The position numbers and the translations under genes are program-made. Source: Lachnospiraceae bacterium (GTDB lineage: Bacteria; Bacillota; Clostridia; Lachnospirales; Lachnospiraceae). Taken from it: 6,331 nucleotides of DNA. Below the pieces are notes generated by a model, which saw only the letters and a list, made by a program, of their open reading frames with translations, did not search any database and was not told the origin of the DNA. The DNA lies in assembly GCA_017437205.1 (NCBI GenBank), contig JAFSBP010000362.1:1-6331 (forward strand), read 5' to 3'. Every line of letters begins with the position of its first letter. Position 1 is the first letter of the stretch. Positions 1 through 6,133 of the stretch are shown here, one piece after another.

Positions 1-1867
1 CGACAGTACGAAATACGCAAAGTGTATCCGTTTCATCGTGATCTTCGGTCATAATCACCAGTTGATTCTGATAAAATTTTTTATTACAAAAATCAATGAT
101 TTTTGGATGACAACGATAATGCTCCCGTAGCAAAGTTTGCGGTAAGTCGGGAATCACAGTGCATATTGATTTCAAGAAACTATTATTTGCGTAGTTATAG
201 CTCGCTGGTAGGCAATAGCTTTGGAATACCGCTTCGCTCAGTTTTCGCTGATCCTCAGGAATCACGTTGGGCAGTTGCTTTAGGTCACCAACGATTACCG
301 CATTCTTTGCAGACGCCAGTGCCAGAGCACCGGTGGCCAAGTCTACTTGAGAAGCCTCATCCATAATGAGATAATCATAAGAAACATCCTTTAGGCAGTT
401 CCGGGAAGAAAAGGTTGTGCTAAGTATAACGGGATATTCTTTGAGTATTTCATAAGGCTGCTTCCAAATGGCATCCATCAAAAAACGAGGCCGTGTCACC
501 TTGTTGCCGTAGCGATTGTAAAGCTCAGCCTTCAGATATGCCATAGATTTCTTGGTTAGCATATCCATCTTCTGTTTCGCATCAACTTGTGCTAACGCCT
601 CTTGCAAGGCCGCAATTTCATTGATTAGCTCTGTCCTTTTGGCGGTGTAGAACAGACTTTGTAGGTAAAAAATAATGCTACCGATGTCATTATTGTGGAA
701 TTTCCACTCATAGAGGCCGTAAAAAACACTGTTTTTCAGCTTATGCCAAAAAGAAAACGTTTTTTCCTTTTCACTCAGCTGCTCACACTCCTGTAGAGTT
801 TGGAGGACGATCTCTGAACGCAAACCTCTTCTAGGTTTCTTGGTTGGCTGGTTTAGCTTGGTATCTTCGCAGAATTGGTTGAAATATTTGTTTTCCACCT
901 CCAACGCATCCAATTCTTGCTTGGCAACAGCAAGTCGTTCTTGCTTGGCAAAATGCTCAGCAACTTCTTTAGACAATTCCGCAACCTCCGCTTGCAATGC
1001 AGACAAGTCTGTGGGAGATATCTTCCAATCATCTATTTGAGGATACAGACCAGTTTGTTCATCAATAAACGTCTGCTTATTCTCGCGCTTGCCGAGTGTG
1101 GCAACAAGGAAACCCATATTGTATTTTGGGGAAGCAAGCTTTTCCAGCACATTCTCCGTGGCAGAATTGTTGTTAGATACCACTTGGATTGTCTTACCCC
1201 GAATCAGCAGATTGGCAATAATATTCAAAATAGTTTGAGTTTTGCCCGTGCCGGGAGGACCCTGGATTACGCTCACCTGCTTACCGAGAGAATTTCCTAC
1301 AGCCTTGAACTGACTGGCATTTCCACCAAAGGGGAATATTAGTGGTCCGGTATTGAATGTTTTTACCTTATGTTTTTCCGGATGCAGATAAACAGCAAGC
1401 GCAGAATCTTCACCTACAAAATTCAATTTCTCATACTGCTTTTTCAGCAACACTTCACCGTCATCGTTCTTTAGTTCGTTTATTCCAGCTATATCACGCA
1501 GGTAACTCAACTTACTTTGCGCACGCTGATTATCGAGGCAGGTCTTTTCAACCTGTAGATTGCTTCGATGAAAAGTCCTACCGAATCCATTTTCAAAGAC
1601 CAAATGCCACCATTCACTAGTATTTTTGAAAACATAGATAGCACAAATACCACGAAGTTCTTTATTATCAATGGCGATGCGGTAAAGCACTGGATTTAGG
1701 AATTCCGGATCCTTTAACCACTGCACAGAGGTGTGTCCATACGGATATGATTCACCTGAATTAAAAGTAATATCATACCGTTGTGTTTGCTTATTATAAC
1801 TACACTTTCGAATTTGCCAGGTCTTGTTTTCACCTTTAATGAAAATAAGGTTTTTTCGCTCGTCCAT
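1..1867 (-). CDS. SF1 helicase/AAA ATPase, DNA2/NAM7 (UPF1-like) type, 3' end beyond window
   Basis: A continuous frame of 622 codons runs off the left edge, so the C-terminus is missing. The start ATG (1865-1867) has AAGGA at 1876-1880, 8 nt upstream, and a good promoter further up. Helicase motifs appear in order: Walker A GPPGTGKT (residues 203-210), motif Ia VVSNNNSATENVL (229-241), Walker B DEAS (503-506, in YDYLIMDEASQVDLA), motif III GDLKQLP (527-533) and a motif IV-like HYRCHP (583-588). GPPGTGKT, DEAS and GDxxQLP together are typical of SF1 DNA2/NAM7 enzymes (Pfam AAA_11/AAA_12). Motifs V and VI, and any nuclease or other C-terminal domain, would lie outside the window. Residues 1-180 form a beta-rich, aromatic-rich N-terminal region I do not recognise. 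The roughly 290 residues between Walker A and DEAS include Glu/Lys/Gln-rich, probably coiled-coil segments at about 283-332 and 405-440. It should unwind or remodel nucleic acid using ATP. Its biological role is unknown; related genes are often accessory, some in phage defence, but no partner is visible here. Confidence 0.88.
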   Translation of the reverse strand, partial: MDERKNLIFIKGENKTWQIRKCSYNKQTQRYDITFNSGESYPYGHTSVQWLKDPEFLNPVLYRIAIDNKELRGICAIYVFKNTSEWWHLVFENGFGRTFHRSNLQVEKTCLDNQRAQSKLSYLRDIAGINELKNDDGEVLLKKQYEKLNFVGEDSALAVYLHPEKHKVKTFNTGPLIFPFGGNASQFKAVGNSLGKQVSVIQGPPGTGKTQTILNIIANLLIRGKTIQVVSNNNSATENVLEKLASPKYNMGFLVATLGKRENKQTFIDEQTGLYPQIDDWKISPTDLSALQAEVAELSKEVAEHFAKQERLAVAKQELDALEVENKYFNQFCEDTKLNQPTKKPRRGLRSEIVLQTLQECEQLSEKEKTFSFWHKLKNSVFYGLYEWKFHNNDIGSIIFYLQSLFYTAKRTELINEIAALQEALAQVDAKQKMDMLTKKSMAYLKAELYNRYGNKVTRPRFLMDAIWKQPYEILKEYPVILSTTFSSRNCLKDVSYDYLIMDEASQVDLATGALALASAKNAVIVGDLKQLPNVIPEDQRKLSEAVFQSYCLPASYNYANNSFLKSICTVIPDLPQTLLREHYRCHPKIIDFCNKKFYQNQLVIMTEDHDETDTLCVFRTV

Positions 1868-1900
1868 ACTACACATCCTTGCTTTAATTAATCTAATAGA

Positions 1901-1929
1901 ATTATACTTCGTTAATGCACAGAAATCAA
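1901..1929 (-). promoter_or_regulatory. sigma-A promoter of the helicase gene
   Basis: On the minus strand, -35 TTGATT (1924-1929) and a consensus -10 TATAAT (1901-1906) are separated by exactly 17 nt. Transcription would start near 1894, giving a 5' leader of about 27 nt before the ATG at 1867. The promoter lies back to back with the thioesterase promoter. No operator-like inverted repeat is evident. Confidence 0.75.
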
Positions 1930-2001
1930 ACATTTCCTTTTAATTGTTTGGACAGCATACAAAATTCTTCTTCAACATTTCTACACTTTTTTATTTTTTT
2001 G

Positions 2002-2010
2002 TGTTATACT
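2002..2010 (+). promoter_or_regulatory. extended -10 promoter of the thioesterase-DUF362 operon
   Basis: TGtTATACT is an extended -10 element (TG at 2002-2003, hexamer 2005-2010) after a T-rich stretch. The position 17 nt upstream (1982-1987, TACACT) is a poor -35, so the promoter probably relies on the TGn extension. The predicted start near 2017 leaves a leader of about 32 nt before the ATG at 2049. The 11 bases at 2000-2010 recur exactly at 4758-4768 in front of the acyltransferase. Confidence 0.65.
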
Positions 2011-2030
2011 TATAAATAAGAACCATGGAA

Positions 2031-2037
2031 AAAGGAG
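2031..2037 (+). promoter_or_regulatory. ribosome binding site fixing the thioesterase start at 2049
   Basis: AAAGGAG lies 11 nt before the ATG at 2049. An in-frame ATG at 2025 precedes this site, sits only about 8 nt after the predicted transcription start and has no Shine-Dalgarno of its own. Using it would put the binding site inside the coding region. The start at 2049 is therefore preferred. Confidence 0.75.
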
Positions 2038-2048
2038 TTTTCACGATA

Positions 2049-2771
2049 ATGAAATGGACAGAGAATCTTGAAATTCGTTTTCACGACGCTGACGCTTCCG
2101 GCCGGGTTGCCCCCGGAACGGCACTACGTCTGATGGAGGAAATCGGAAATAATCAAATTGAAGTGCAGCATCCCACATGGGATGAGTTGGCCGAGCGTGA
2201 TCAGGCCTTTGTGATCAACGGTCTTCGCCTTCAGTTTTATCAGCCACTCCTTCCCCATGATCATATTTCAGTAAATACCTGGGCCTGCCCTAGCAAGGGT
2301 GTATTTTTTAACCGCTGCTATCAGATTGTGCGCGATGGCGAAACTATTGCAGAACTAAACTCCATATGGGCCATGGTCGGCTTAAGTGACCGCAAAATCT
2401 ACCGTGTAAACGAGGTTGAGCTTTGTTATGACATGGACGAGCCGCTCTCTCTGAACAAGCCCACGCAGACCCGCATCCCTACGGAAGTTCAACCGGAGTA
2501 CATCGGCAGCCATCAGGTTCGCTACAGTGAGACAGATTACATCGGTCATATGAATAATACCCGCTATTTAGATCTTCTCTGCGATCATATCCCGGATTTT
2601 CGTTCTCGTATGGTGACCTCCATCGGCATTAAATTTAAAGCGGAAGCACCTCTCGGTGAGACAATTAAGCTTTATCGCGCAAAGCTTGGAGATACCTACT
2701 ATTTCCGCACAATCCGCAGTGACGGTCAGATAAATATTGAAGCTGAAATTGAGACCACAATCATTGAATAA
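2049..2771 (+). CDS. acyl-ACP thioesterase (FatA/FatB-like, double hotdog)
   Basis: A 240-residue protein with the layout of the acyl-ACP thioesterase family (Pfam PF01643): two tandem hotdog folds, at about residues 5-120 and 150-238. The family hydrolyses fatty acyl-acyl carrier protein in the cytoplasm to free fatty acid and ACP, ending fatty acid synthesis. The N-terminal domain begins with IRFHDADASGRVAPG. The second carries the active-site signature SETDYIGHMNNTRY with Asp163, His167 and Asn169-Asn170, and an FKAEAPLGE segment (Glu199) where plant enzymes have the Glu-Cys pair; here the Cys position appears to be Ala, which I believe is usual in bacterial members. The length fits bacterial stand-alone enzymes, with no plastid-type leader. 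It is the first gene of an operon; its TAA overlaps the ribosome binding site of the downstream DUF362 gene, 11 bp away. Chain-length preference cannot be read from sequence. Confidence 0.92.
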   Translation: MKWTENLEIRFHDADASGRVAPGTALRLMEEIGNNQIEVQHPTWDELAERDQAFVINGLRLQFYQPLLPHDHISVNTWACPSKGVFFNRCYQIVRDGETIAELNSIWAMVGLSDRKIYRVNEVELCYDMDEPLSLNKPTQTRIPTEVQPEYIGSHQVRYSETDYIGHMNNTRYLDLLCDHIPDFRSRMVTSIGIKFKAEAPLGETIKLYRAKLGDTYYFRTIRSDGQINIEAEIETTIIE

Positions 2772-2782
2772 GGAGAATTCGT

Positions 2783-3649
2783 ATGAAGCCGATTGTCTAC
2801 TTTTCCAAAACAATTACCTCCGAGAAAATTGTTGAACTGTACAAAAAACTGGGACAGGAACTCCCCGGAAAAGTTGCTGTCAAGGTTCATTCCGGTGAAT
2901 CCGGAAACCAAAATTTCATGCGCCCGGAATTTTGGAAACCTATTATTGATTGTATAAACGGGACTGTCGTAGAAACTAATACTGCCTACGACGGCTCGCG
3001 AAACACCACAAAGAAGCATTGGAAAACCATGGAGAAACACGGGTGGACCAAATATTTTTCTGTGGATATCTTAGACGGAGACGGGCCGGATCTCGTACTT
3101 CCCATCCCTTCCGGAAAAAAACTCTCCCAAAATTATGTTGGACGGAACATTGAAAAATACGATTCCATGCTGGTTCTCTCCCACTTCAAGGGCCATCCGA
3201 TGGGCGGATACGGCGGCGCACTCAAGCAACTTTCTATCGGTGTCGCATCCTCCTACGGAAAAGCCTACATTCACGGTGTCGGCGAACCGGAAAAGCTCTG
3301 GAACGCAGATCATGATTCTTTCCTGGAATCCATGGCTGACGCAGCCTCTTCCGTAATTGATTATTTTGACGGCAACATCCTTTACATTAATGTAATGAAA
3401 AATATGTCTGTAGATTGTGACTGCTGTTCTGTCGCTGAAGATCCATGCATGGCAGATATCGGTATCCTCGCCTCCACTGATCCCGTTGCCATCGATCAGG
3501 CTTGCCTTGATTTGGTCTATGCTGCAACGGATGATCCCGGTCAGGCTCATCTCCTTGAACGGATAGAAACCCGGAACGGTGTGCACACTATCGAAGCAGC
3601 CGCAGAACTTGGCATCGGAAGCCGCGAATATGAACTGGTGGAGTGCTAA
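2783..3649 (+). CDS. DUF362 domain-containing protein (no ferredoxin domain)
   Basis: A 288-residue soluble protein matching the DUF362 family (Pfam PF04015) along most of its length. Recognisable blocks are VKVHSGESG (33-41), TNTAYDGSR (65-73), LSHFKGH (132-138), GGALKQLSIG (144-153), a cysteine cluster DCDCC followed by PC (Cys212, 214, 215 and 222), and STDPVAIDQAC (231-241). Many family members also carry a CxxCxxCxxxCP ferredoxin segment, often after the GGALK block; none is present here. The four clustered cysteines could bind a metal or Fe-S centre, which is inference. No signal peptide or membrane segment is seen. AAGGAG (2770-2775) overlaps the thioesterase stop and lies 7 nt before the ATG, so the two genes are very probably co-transcribed and perhaps translationally coupled. 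The biochemical function of this family branch is unknown to me. Confidence 0.88.
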   Translation: MKPIVYFSKTITSEKIVELYKKLGQELPGKVAVKVHSGESGNQNFMRPEFWKPIIDCINGTVVETNTAYDGSRNTTKKHWKTMEKHGWTKYFSVDILDGDGPDLVLPIPSGKKLSQNYVGRNIEKYDSMLVLSHFKGHPMGGYGGALKQLSIGVASSYGKAYIHGVGEPEKLWNADHDSFLESMADAASSVIDYFDGNILYINVMKNMSVDCDCCSVAEDPCMADIGILASTDPVAIDQACLDLVYAATDDPGQAHLLERIETRNGVHTIEAAAELGIGSREYELVEC

Positions 3650-3670
3650 ATATATGCACTCCACCTTCTT
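3637..3670 (+). terminator. intrinsic terminator overlapping the DUF362 stop codon
   Basis: GGTGGAGTGC (3637-3646) and GCACTCCACC (3656-3665) form a perfect 10-bp, GC-rich stem with a 9-nt loop, followed by TTCTT (3666-3670), a short imperfect U tract. The left arm is the end of the coding sequence and the TAA (3647-3649) is the first three bases of the loop. It closes the thioesterase-DUF362 operon. On the minus strand the hairpin is not followed by a U run, so it would be at best a weak terminator for the convergent gene. Confidence 0.7.
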
Positions 3671-3718
3671 AAAATCTATCCTGATGTTCTCTCCCTTCTA
3701 TACAATACCCGCATGATA

Positions 3719-4633
3719 TCAGCGCGAACTTCCCCGCAATGCTCCCAACAATTCTGTCCTCAAAGAAAGTATTTGTTCCACATGGTAGTTCGTCACCACA
3801 TCTATCTCATTTATCTCGTCCAACATCCGTTCGTCGCGTATCACCGCAGCACACCCTCCAAGTCGGTCTTTGTTTTCCTGAGTAAGTCTCCCCGGCCGTT
3901 CCATACGACACAACACTTCCATATGTGCCACCAACTGTCTGGCTTTCCCCTCACAGGCTTGAAATGCCTTCAATTCCAGGCGCTGACGCTTAATTTTCAA
4001 AATCAAGCGCTGATTTCCAAAAATACGCAATTGAGTAGCCATTTTATCAATCTCACCTGACATCTTCTCCACATTCGGCAAAACATCATCTCCATCAAAC
4101 ATATCTTCCAGAAAACGAATCAATTCTTCATCCAGGCTCGCTACCGTAGAACGAATCTGCCGGCTATTATCGTAAGGAAAAATCATCGTATTAATTAACA
4201 TACCGACACTAAGACCGATCGCCGTATCCCAAATTCGTCCGAATGCATACGTCATCGGTTCAATCCCGGGAGTCGTACAAATCATTACCACCAAAAAACA
4301 GGACAACGACGGTGAAAATCGAATGTGAAGTGCATTATATAAAGTGATCACCAAAACAAGTCCAATACCGGTAGCTACCAAATAATGCACCGGAAGCAAT
4401 AACAGCAAAACTCCGGCAACCGCCCCAAACAAAACGCCTATTATCTGTGTCAGACAGGACTCCACTGAATCTTTAAATGTCGGTTGTACTGCCGCCATCG
4501 CACCCAGCATGGCAAAGGTCAATTTTGAAGCAGTTGCTCCGTACAACTCCACAATAATCATAGATAGTACAACAGCCGCAGCCGTCTTTATTGTCCGGGG
4601 ACCAACATGAAAATTTACATCTTTTATCTGCAT
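3719..4633 (-). CDS. aromatic acid exporter-like / FUSC family inner-membrane protein (ArAE_1)
   Basis: A 304-residue protein with a hydrophobic N-terminal half and a soluble, charged C-terminal half, as in the aromatic acid exporter family of Gram-positive bacteria (Pfam ArAE_1, FUSC-like fold). Six probable membrane helices lie at about residues 17-32, 38-52, 63-81, 82-102, 105-120 and 134-153. The loop after helix 2 holds the family-like AMLGAMAAVQPTFKDSVES (42-60). Residues 155-304 are Arg/Glu/Leu-rich and probably form a helical cytoplasmic domain. The frame can be extended to a GTG at 4642, but that GTG lies inside the Shine-Dalgarno GAGGTGA (4639-4645), so ATG 4633 is the start, 5 nt after the site. 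Related proteins are annotated as exporters of aromatic carboxylic acids from homology to E. coli AaeB; the substrate here is not known. The gene stands alone, convergent with the DUF362 gene and divergent from the acyltransferase. I see no good terminator of its own in 3666-3718. Confidence 0.85.
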   Translation of the reverse strand: MQIKDVNFHVGPRTIKTAAAVVLSMIIVELYGATASKLTFAMLGAMAAVQPTFKDSVESCLTQIIGVLFGAVAGVLLLLLPVHYLVATGIGLVLVITLYNALHIRFSPSLSCFLVVMICTTPGIEPMTYAFGRIWDTAIGLSVGMLINTMIFPYDNSRQIRSTVASLDEELIRFLEDMFDGDDVLPNVEKMSGEIDKMATQLRIFGNQRLILKIKRQRLELKAFQACEGKARQLVAHMEVLCRMERPGRLTQENKDRLGGCAAVIRDERMLDEINEIDVVTNYHVEQILSLRTELLGALRGSSR

Positions 4634-4638
4634 TTTCT

Positions 4639-4645
4639 TCACCTC
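4639..4645 (-). promoter_or_regulatory. ribosome binding site deciding the exporter start
   Basis: GAGGTGA on the minus strand is an excellent match to the 16S anti-Shine-Dalgarno, 5 nt before ATG 4633. It contains the alternative GTG start at 4642, which therefore cannot plausibly be used. Confidence 0.8.
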
Positions 4646-4657
4646 ATCTTTACCATC

Positions 4658-4686
4658 ATTCTATCACAATTATAAAATACCGTCAA
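4658..4686 (-). promoter_or_regulatory. strong sigma-A promoter of the ArAE_1/FUSC gene
   Basis: On the minus strand, TTGACG (4681-4686) and TAGAAT (4658-4663) are separated by 17 nt, with a TGn extension just before the -10. Five of six bases match consensus at each hexamer. The predicted start near 4651 gives a leader of about 18 nt, leaving room for the ribosome binding site but not for a riboswitch. Confidence 0.78.
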
Positions 4687-4739
4687 ATATCTCCTATTTT
4701 ATCCTACACATAAAAATTAAGAAAATCTTAATATATTGC

Positions 4740-4768
4740 TTTTCATTTTTTATATTCTGTGTTATACT
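4740..4768 (+). promoter_or_regulatory. extended -10 promoter of the acyltransferase gene
   Basis: TGtTATACT has its TG at 4760-4761 and its hexamer at 4763-4768. TTTTCA (4740-4745), 17 nt upstream, matches the -35 consensus at four of six positions. Transcription would start near 4775, about 15 nt before ATG 4790. The 11-base core at 4758-4768 is identical to that at 2000-2010. Confidence 0.65.
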
Positions 4769-4789
4769 ACGAAAAGAGAGGGATTACAT

Positions 4790-5989
4790 ATGAACTATAA
4801 AAAGCCAAATATCTTTTTTTATCGTCTAATGCAGGGATTAGCATGGTTTATCGCGAGATTTGTATTTCATCGACGATTCATTCGCAATGAAATCAAAGGA
4901 AAAAAAGGGCCTTTTGTTATTATTGCTAATCATCAGGCAAAATTAGATTTCACCACATTGATTGGTGCAACTGGCCGACCAATGTCAATTGTTGTCAGTA
5001 ATTCATTTTATCAATCTATGCCGATCAAAAAAATTCTCGATTATCTCGGCATGATTCCAAAGCAGCAATTTCAAACTACGATCGGTGATATGAAGCGCAT
5101 GAAATCCGTGATTGACAACGGCGAGATTCTTGTCTTATATCCCGCAGGATTAATGTGTGAAAACGGACTTTCCACTCCTATCCCCGCAGCAACTTACAAG
5201 TTTCTCAAACTGTTAAACGCCGATATTTACGTAGCAAGGGTAACCGGAACATACTTTGCAATGCCAAAGTGGGCGAACAATCTTCGACCGGGAAAAACAT
5301 ATTTAGACATTTACAAGCTTTTTTCCAAAGAAGAACTTGCCTCCTCTAATGTAGATGAAATTCAAAAGAAAGCTGACACCGCACTCTTATTTGATGCATA
5401 CCGTGAGCAGGAAGAGCAACGAATACACTACAAAAACGGCGGAAATATCGAAGGTCTGGAAAATGTTCTTTACCAGTGTCCTCACTGTAAAACCGAATTT
5501 TCCACCCAAATTAGAGAAAAACAGTCTATTTTTTGCACAGACTGTGGATATGAACTGTATAGCGACGAATACGGATTTTTTCATCCTTCTAAAGAGTTTG
5601 GTCCGGATTTGCGTTATGTTTCCGATTGGAGCAGTCTAATATACGATACGTTGAAAGAACAGATCAAACTTAACTTGGATATGACATTGGAATCAAATAC
5701 TAAAATCCACATGATTGATTACAATAAACATGCGTTTGTTGAAGTTGGTTATGGAAGAGTAAGTCTTTGCAGGCAGCATTTTTTAATTGATGGTCAAATT
5801 AATGGTAAGGCAGCTACACTACAGTTTCCAATTGTAAATATTCCCTGCCTGCCTTTTGAACCGGGGAAGTACCTCGAAATCCAACATGGACAAGATATAT
5901 ATCGCTGTATCCTTGAGAATGGAAGATTGGTTATGAAGTATATTAATATAATTAAAATCTTCTATGAGTTAAATCAAACGAACAACTGA
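4790..5989 (+). CDS. PlsC-like 1-acylglycerol-3-phosphate acyltransferase with zinc ribbon
   Basis: A 399-residue protein. Residues 1-200 resemble the PlsC/LPLAT acyltransferase family, which moves an acyl group from acyl-ACP or acyl-CoA to lysophosphatidic acid in phospholipid synthesis. The catalytic HX4D motif is visible as NHQAKLD (His48, Asp53). The expected motif FPEGTRS is replaced by YPAGLMCENG (117-126), so the usual Glu is Ala. A hydrophobic segment near 10-26 may hold it at the membrane. Residues 230-252 form a four-cysteine zinc ribbon (CPHC at 230-233, CTDCG at 249-253). Residues 275-399 are a further domain I do not recognise, rich in alternating hydrophobic residues and perhaps beta-structured. 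The start is ATG 4790, with GAGAGGG (4776-4782) 7 nt upstream. An in-frame TTG at 4736 lies upstream of the promoter -10 and is excluded. The gene is monocistronic, divergent from the exporter gene and followed by a hairpin terminator. The acyltransferase fold is fairly sure; the substrate is not. Confidence 0.8.
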   Translation: MNYKKPNIFFYRLMQGLAWFIARFVFHRRFIRNEIKGKKGPFVIIANHQAKLDFTTLIGATGRPMSIVVSNSFYQSMPIKKILDYLGMIPKQQFQTTIGDMKRMKSVIDNGEILVLYPAGLMCENGLSTPIPAATYKFLKLLNADIYVARVTGTYFAMPKWANNLRPGKTYLDIYKLFSKEELASSNVDEIQKKADTALLFDAYREQEEQRIHYKNGGNIEGLENVLYQCPHCKTEFSTQIREKQSIFCTDCGYELYSDEYGFFHPSKEFGPDLRYVSDWSSLIYDTLKEQIKLNLDMTLESNTKIHMIDYNKHAFVEVGYGRVSLCRQHFLIDGQINGKAATLQFPIVNIPCLPFEPGKYLEIQHGQDIYRCILENGRLVMKYINIIKIFYELNQTNN

Positions 5990-6000
5990 ACATACATGAT

Positions 6001-6066
6001 AAAATAGAGTGTTGCACGATGAGATGGATTTAAATGTTTTCAGCTTAGAGACAACACTCTATTTTT
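6001..6066 (+). terminator. long-loop bidirectional terminator candidate
   Basis: AAAATAGAGTGTTG (6001-6014) and CAACACTCTATTTT (6052-6065) are perfectly complementary over 14 bp, enclosing a 37-nt loop. The right arm ends in a T run (6062-6066), giving the U tract for plus-strand transcripts of the acyltransferase gene, which stops 11 bp upstream. On the other strand the arm also ends in TTTT, so it could work both ways between the acyltransferase and the tRNA operon. The loop is much longer than usual for an intrinsic terminator. A small structured RNA or the remnant of a short inverted-repeat element remains possible. Confidence 0.55.
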
Positions 6067-6069
6067 GTG

Positions 6070-6083
6070 CTTTTTGCAAAAAG
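6070..6083. repeat. 14-bp perfect palindrome
   Basis: CTTTTTGCAAAAAG is a perfect palindrome four bases after the preceding terminator. It is A/T homopolymer-rich and could arise by chance or act as an extra termination or protein-binding site. No function is assigned. The rest of 6084-6133 shows no gene or motif I can name. Confidence 0.35.
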
Positions 6084-6133
6084 TGTCTGCCCCAGATAAG
6101 AAAATCGGTAGCTTTCGCCCGCCCTGAAAATGC

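Noticed and set aside
875..1342. 155-aa plus-strand open frame, and other plus-strand frames at 103-366, 840-1040 and 1357-1620
   Set aside because: They lie antisense to the helicase gene, whose frame holds ordered helicase motifs throughout. Their translations resemble no family and they lack ribosome binding sites.
1..1867. A complete named anti-phage system on the left side
   Set aside because: Only one partial helicase gene is visible. No nuclease, methyltransferase, sensor or other partner gene lies beside it in the window, so assignment to a named system is not supported.
2025..2048. Upstream ATG that would extend the thioesterase by 8 residues
   Set aside because: It has no Shine-Dalgarno, lies about 8 nt after the predicted transcription start, and its codons contain the ribosome binding site for ATG 2049.
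3071..3664. 197-aa minus-strand open frame opposite the DUF362 gene, with smaller ones at 2568-2813 and 2726-3040
   Set aside because: They are shadows of the thioesterase and DUF362 genes, which have family motifs, good ribosome binding sites and a fitting operon layout. The shadow proteins resemble nothing.
3713..4060. 115-aa plus-strand open frame over the end of the exporter gene
   Set aside because: It is antisense to the soluble domain of the ArAE_1/FUSC protein, with no ribosome binding site or recognisable content.
4736..4789. In-frame TTG start extending the acyltransferase by 18 residues
   Set aside because: It lies upstream of the predicted -10 element and has no ribosome binding site, whereas ATG 4790 has GAGAGGG at good spacing.
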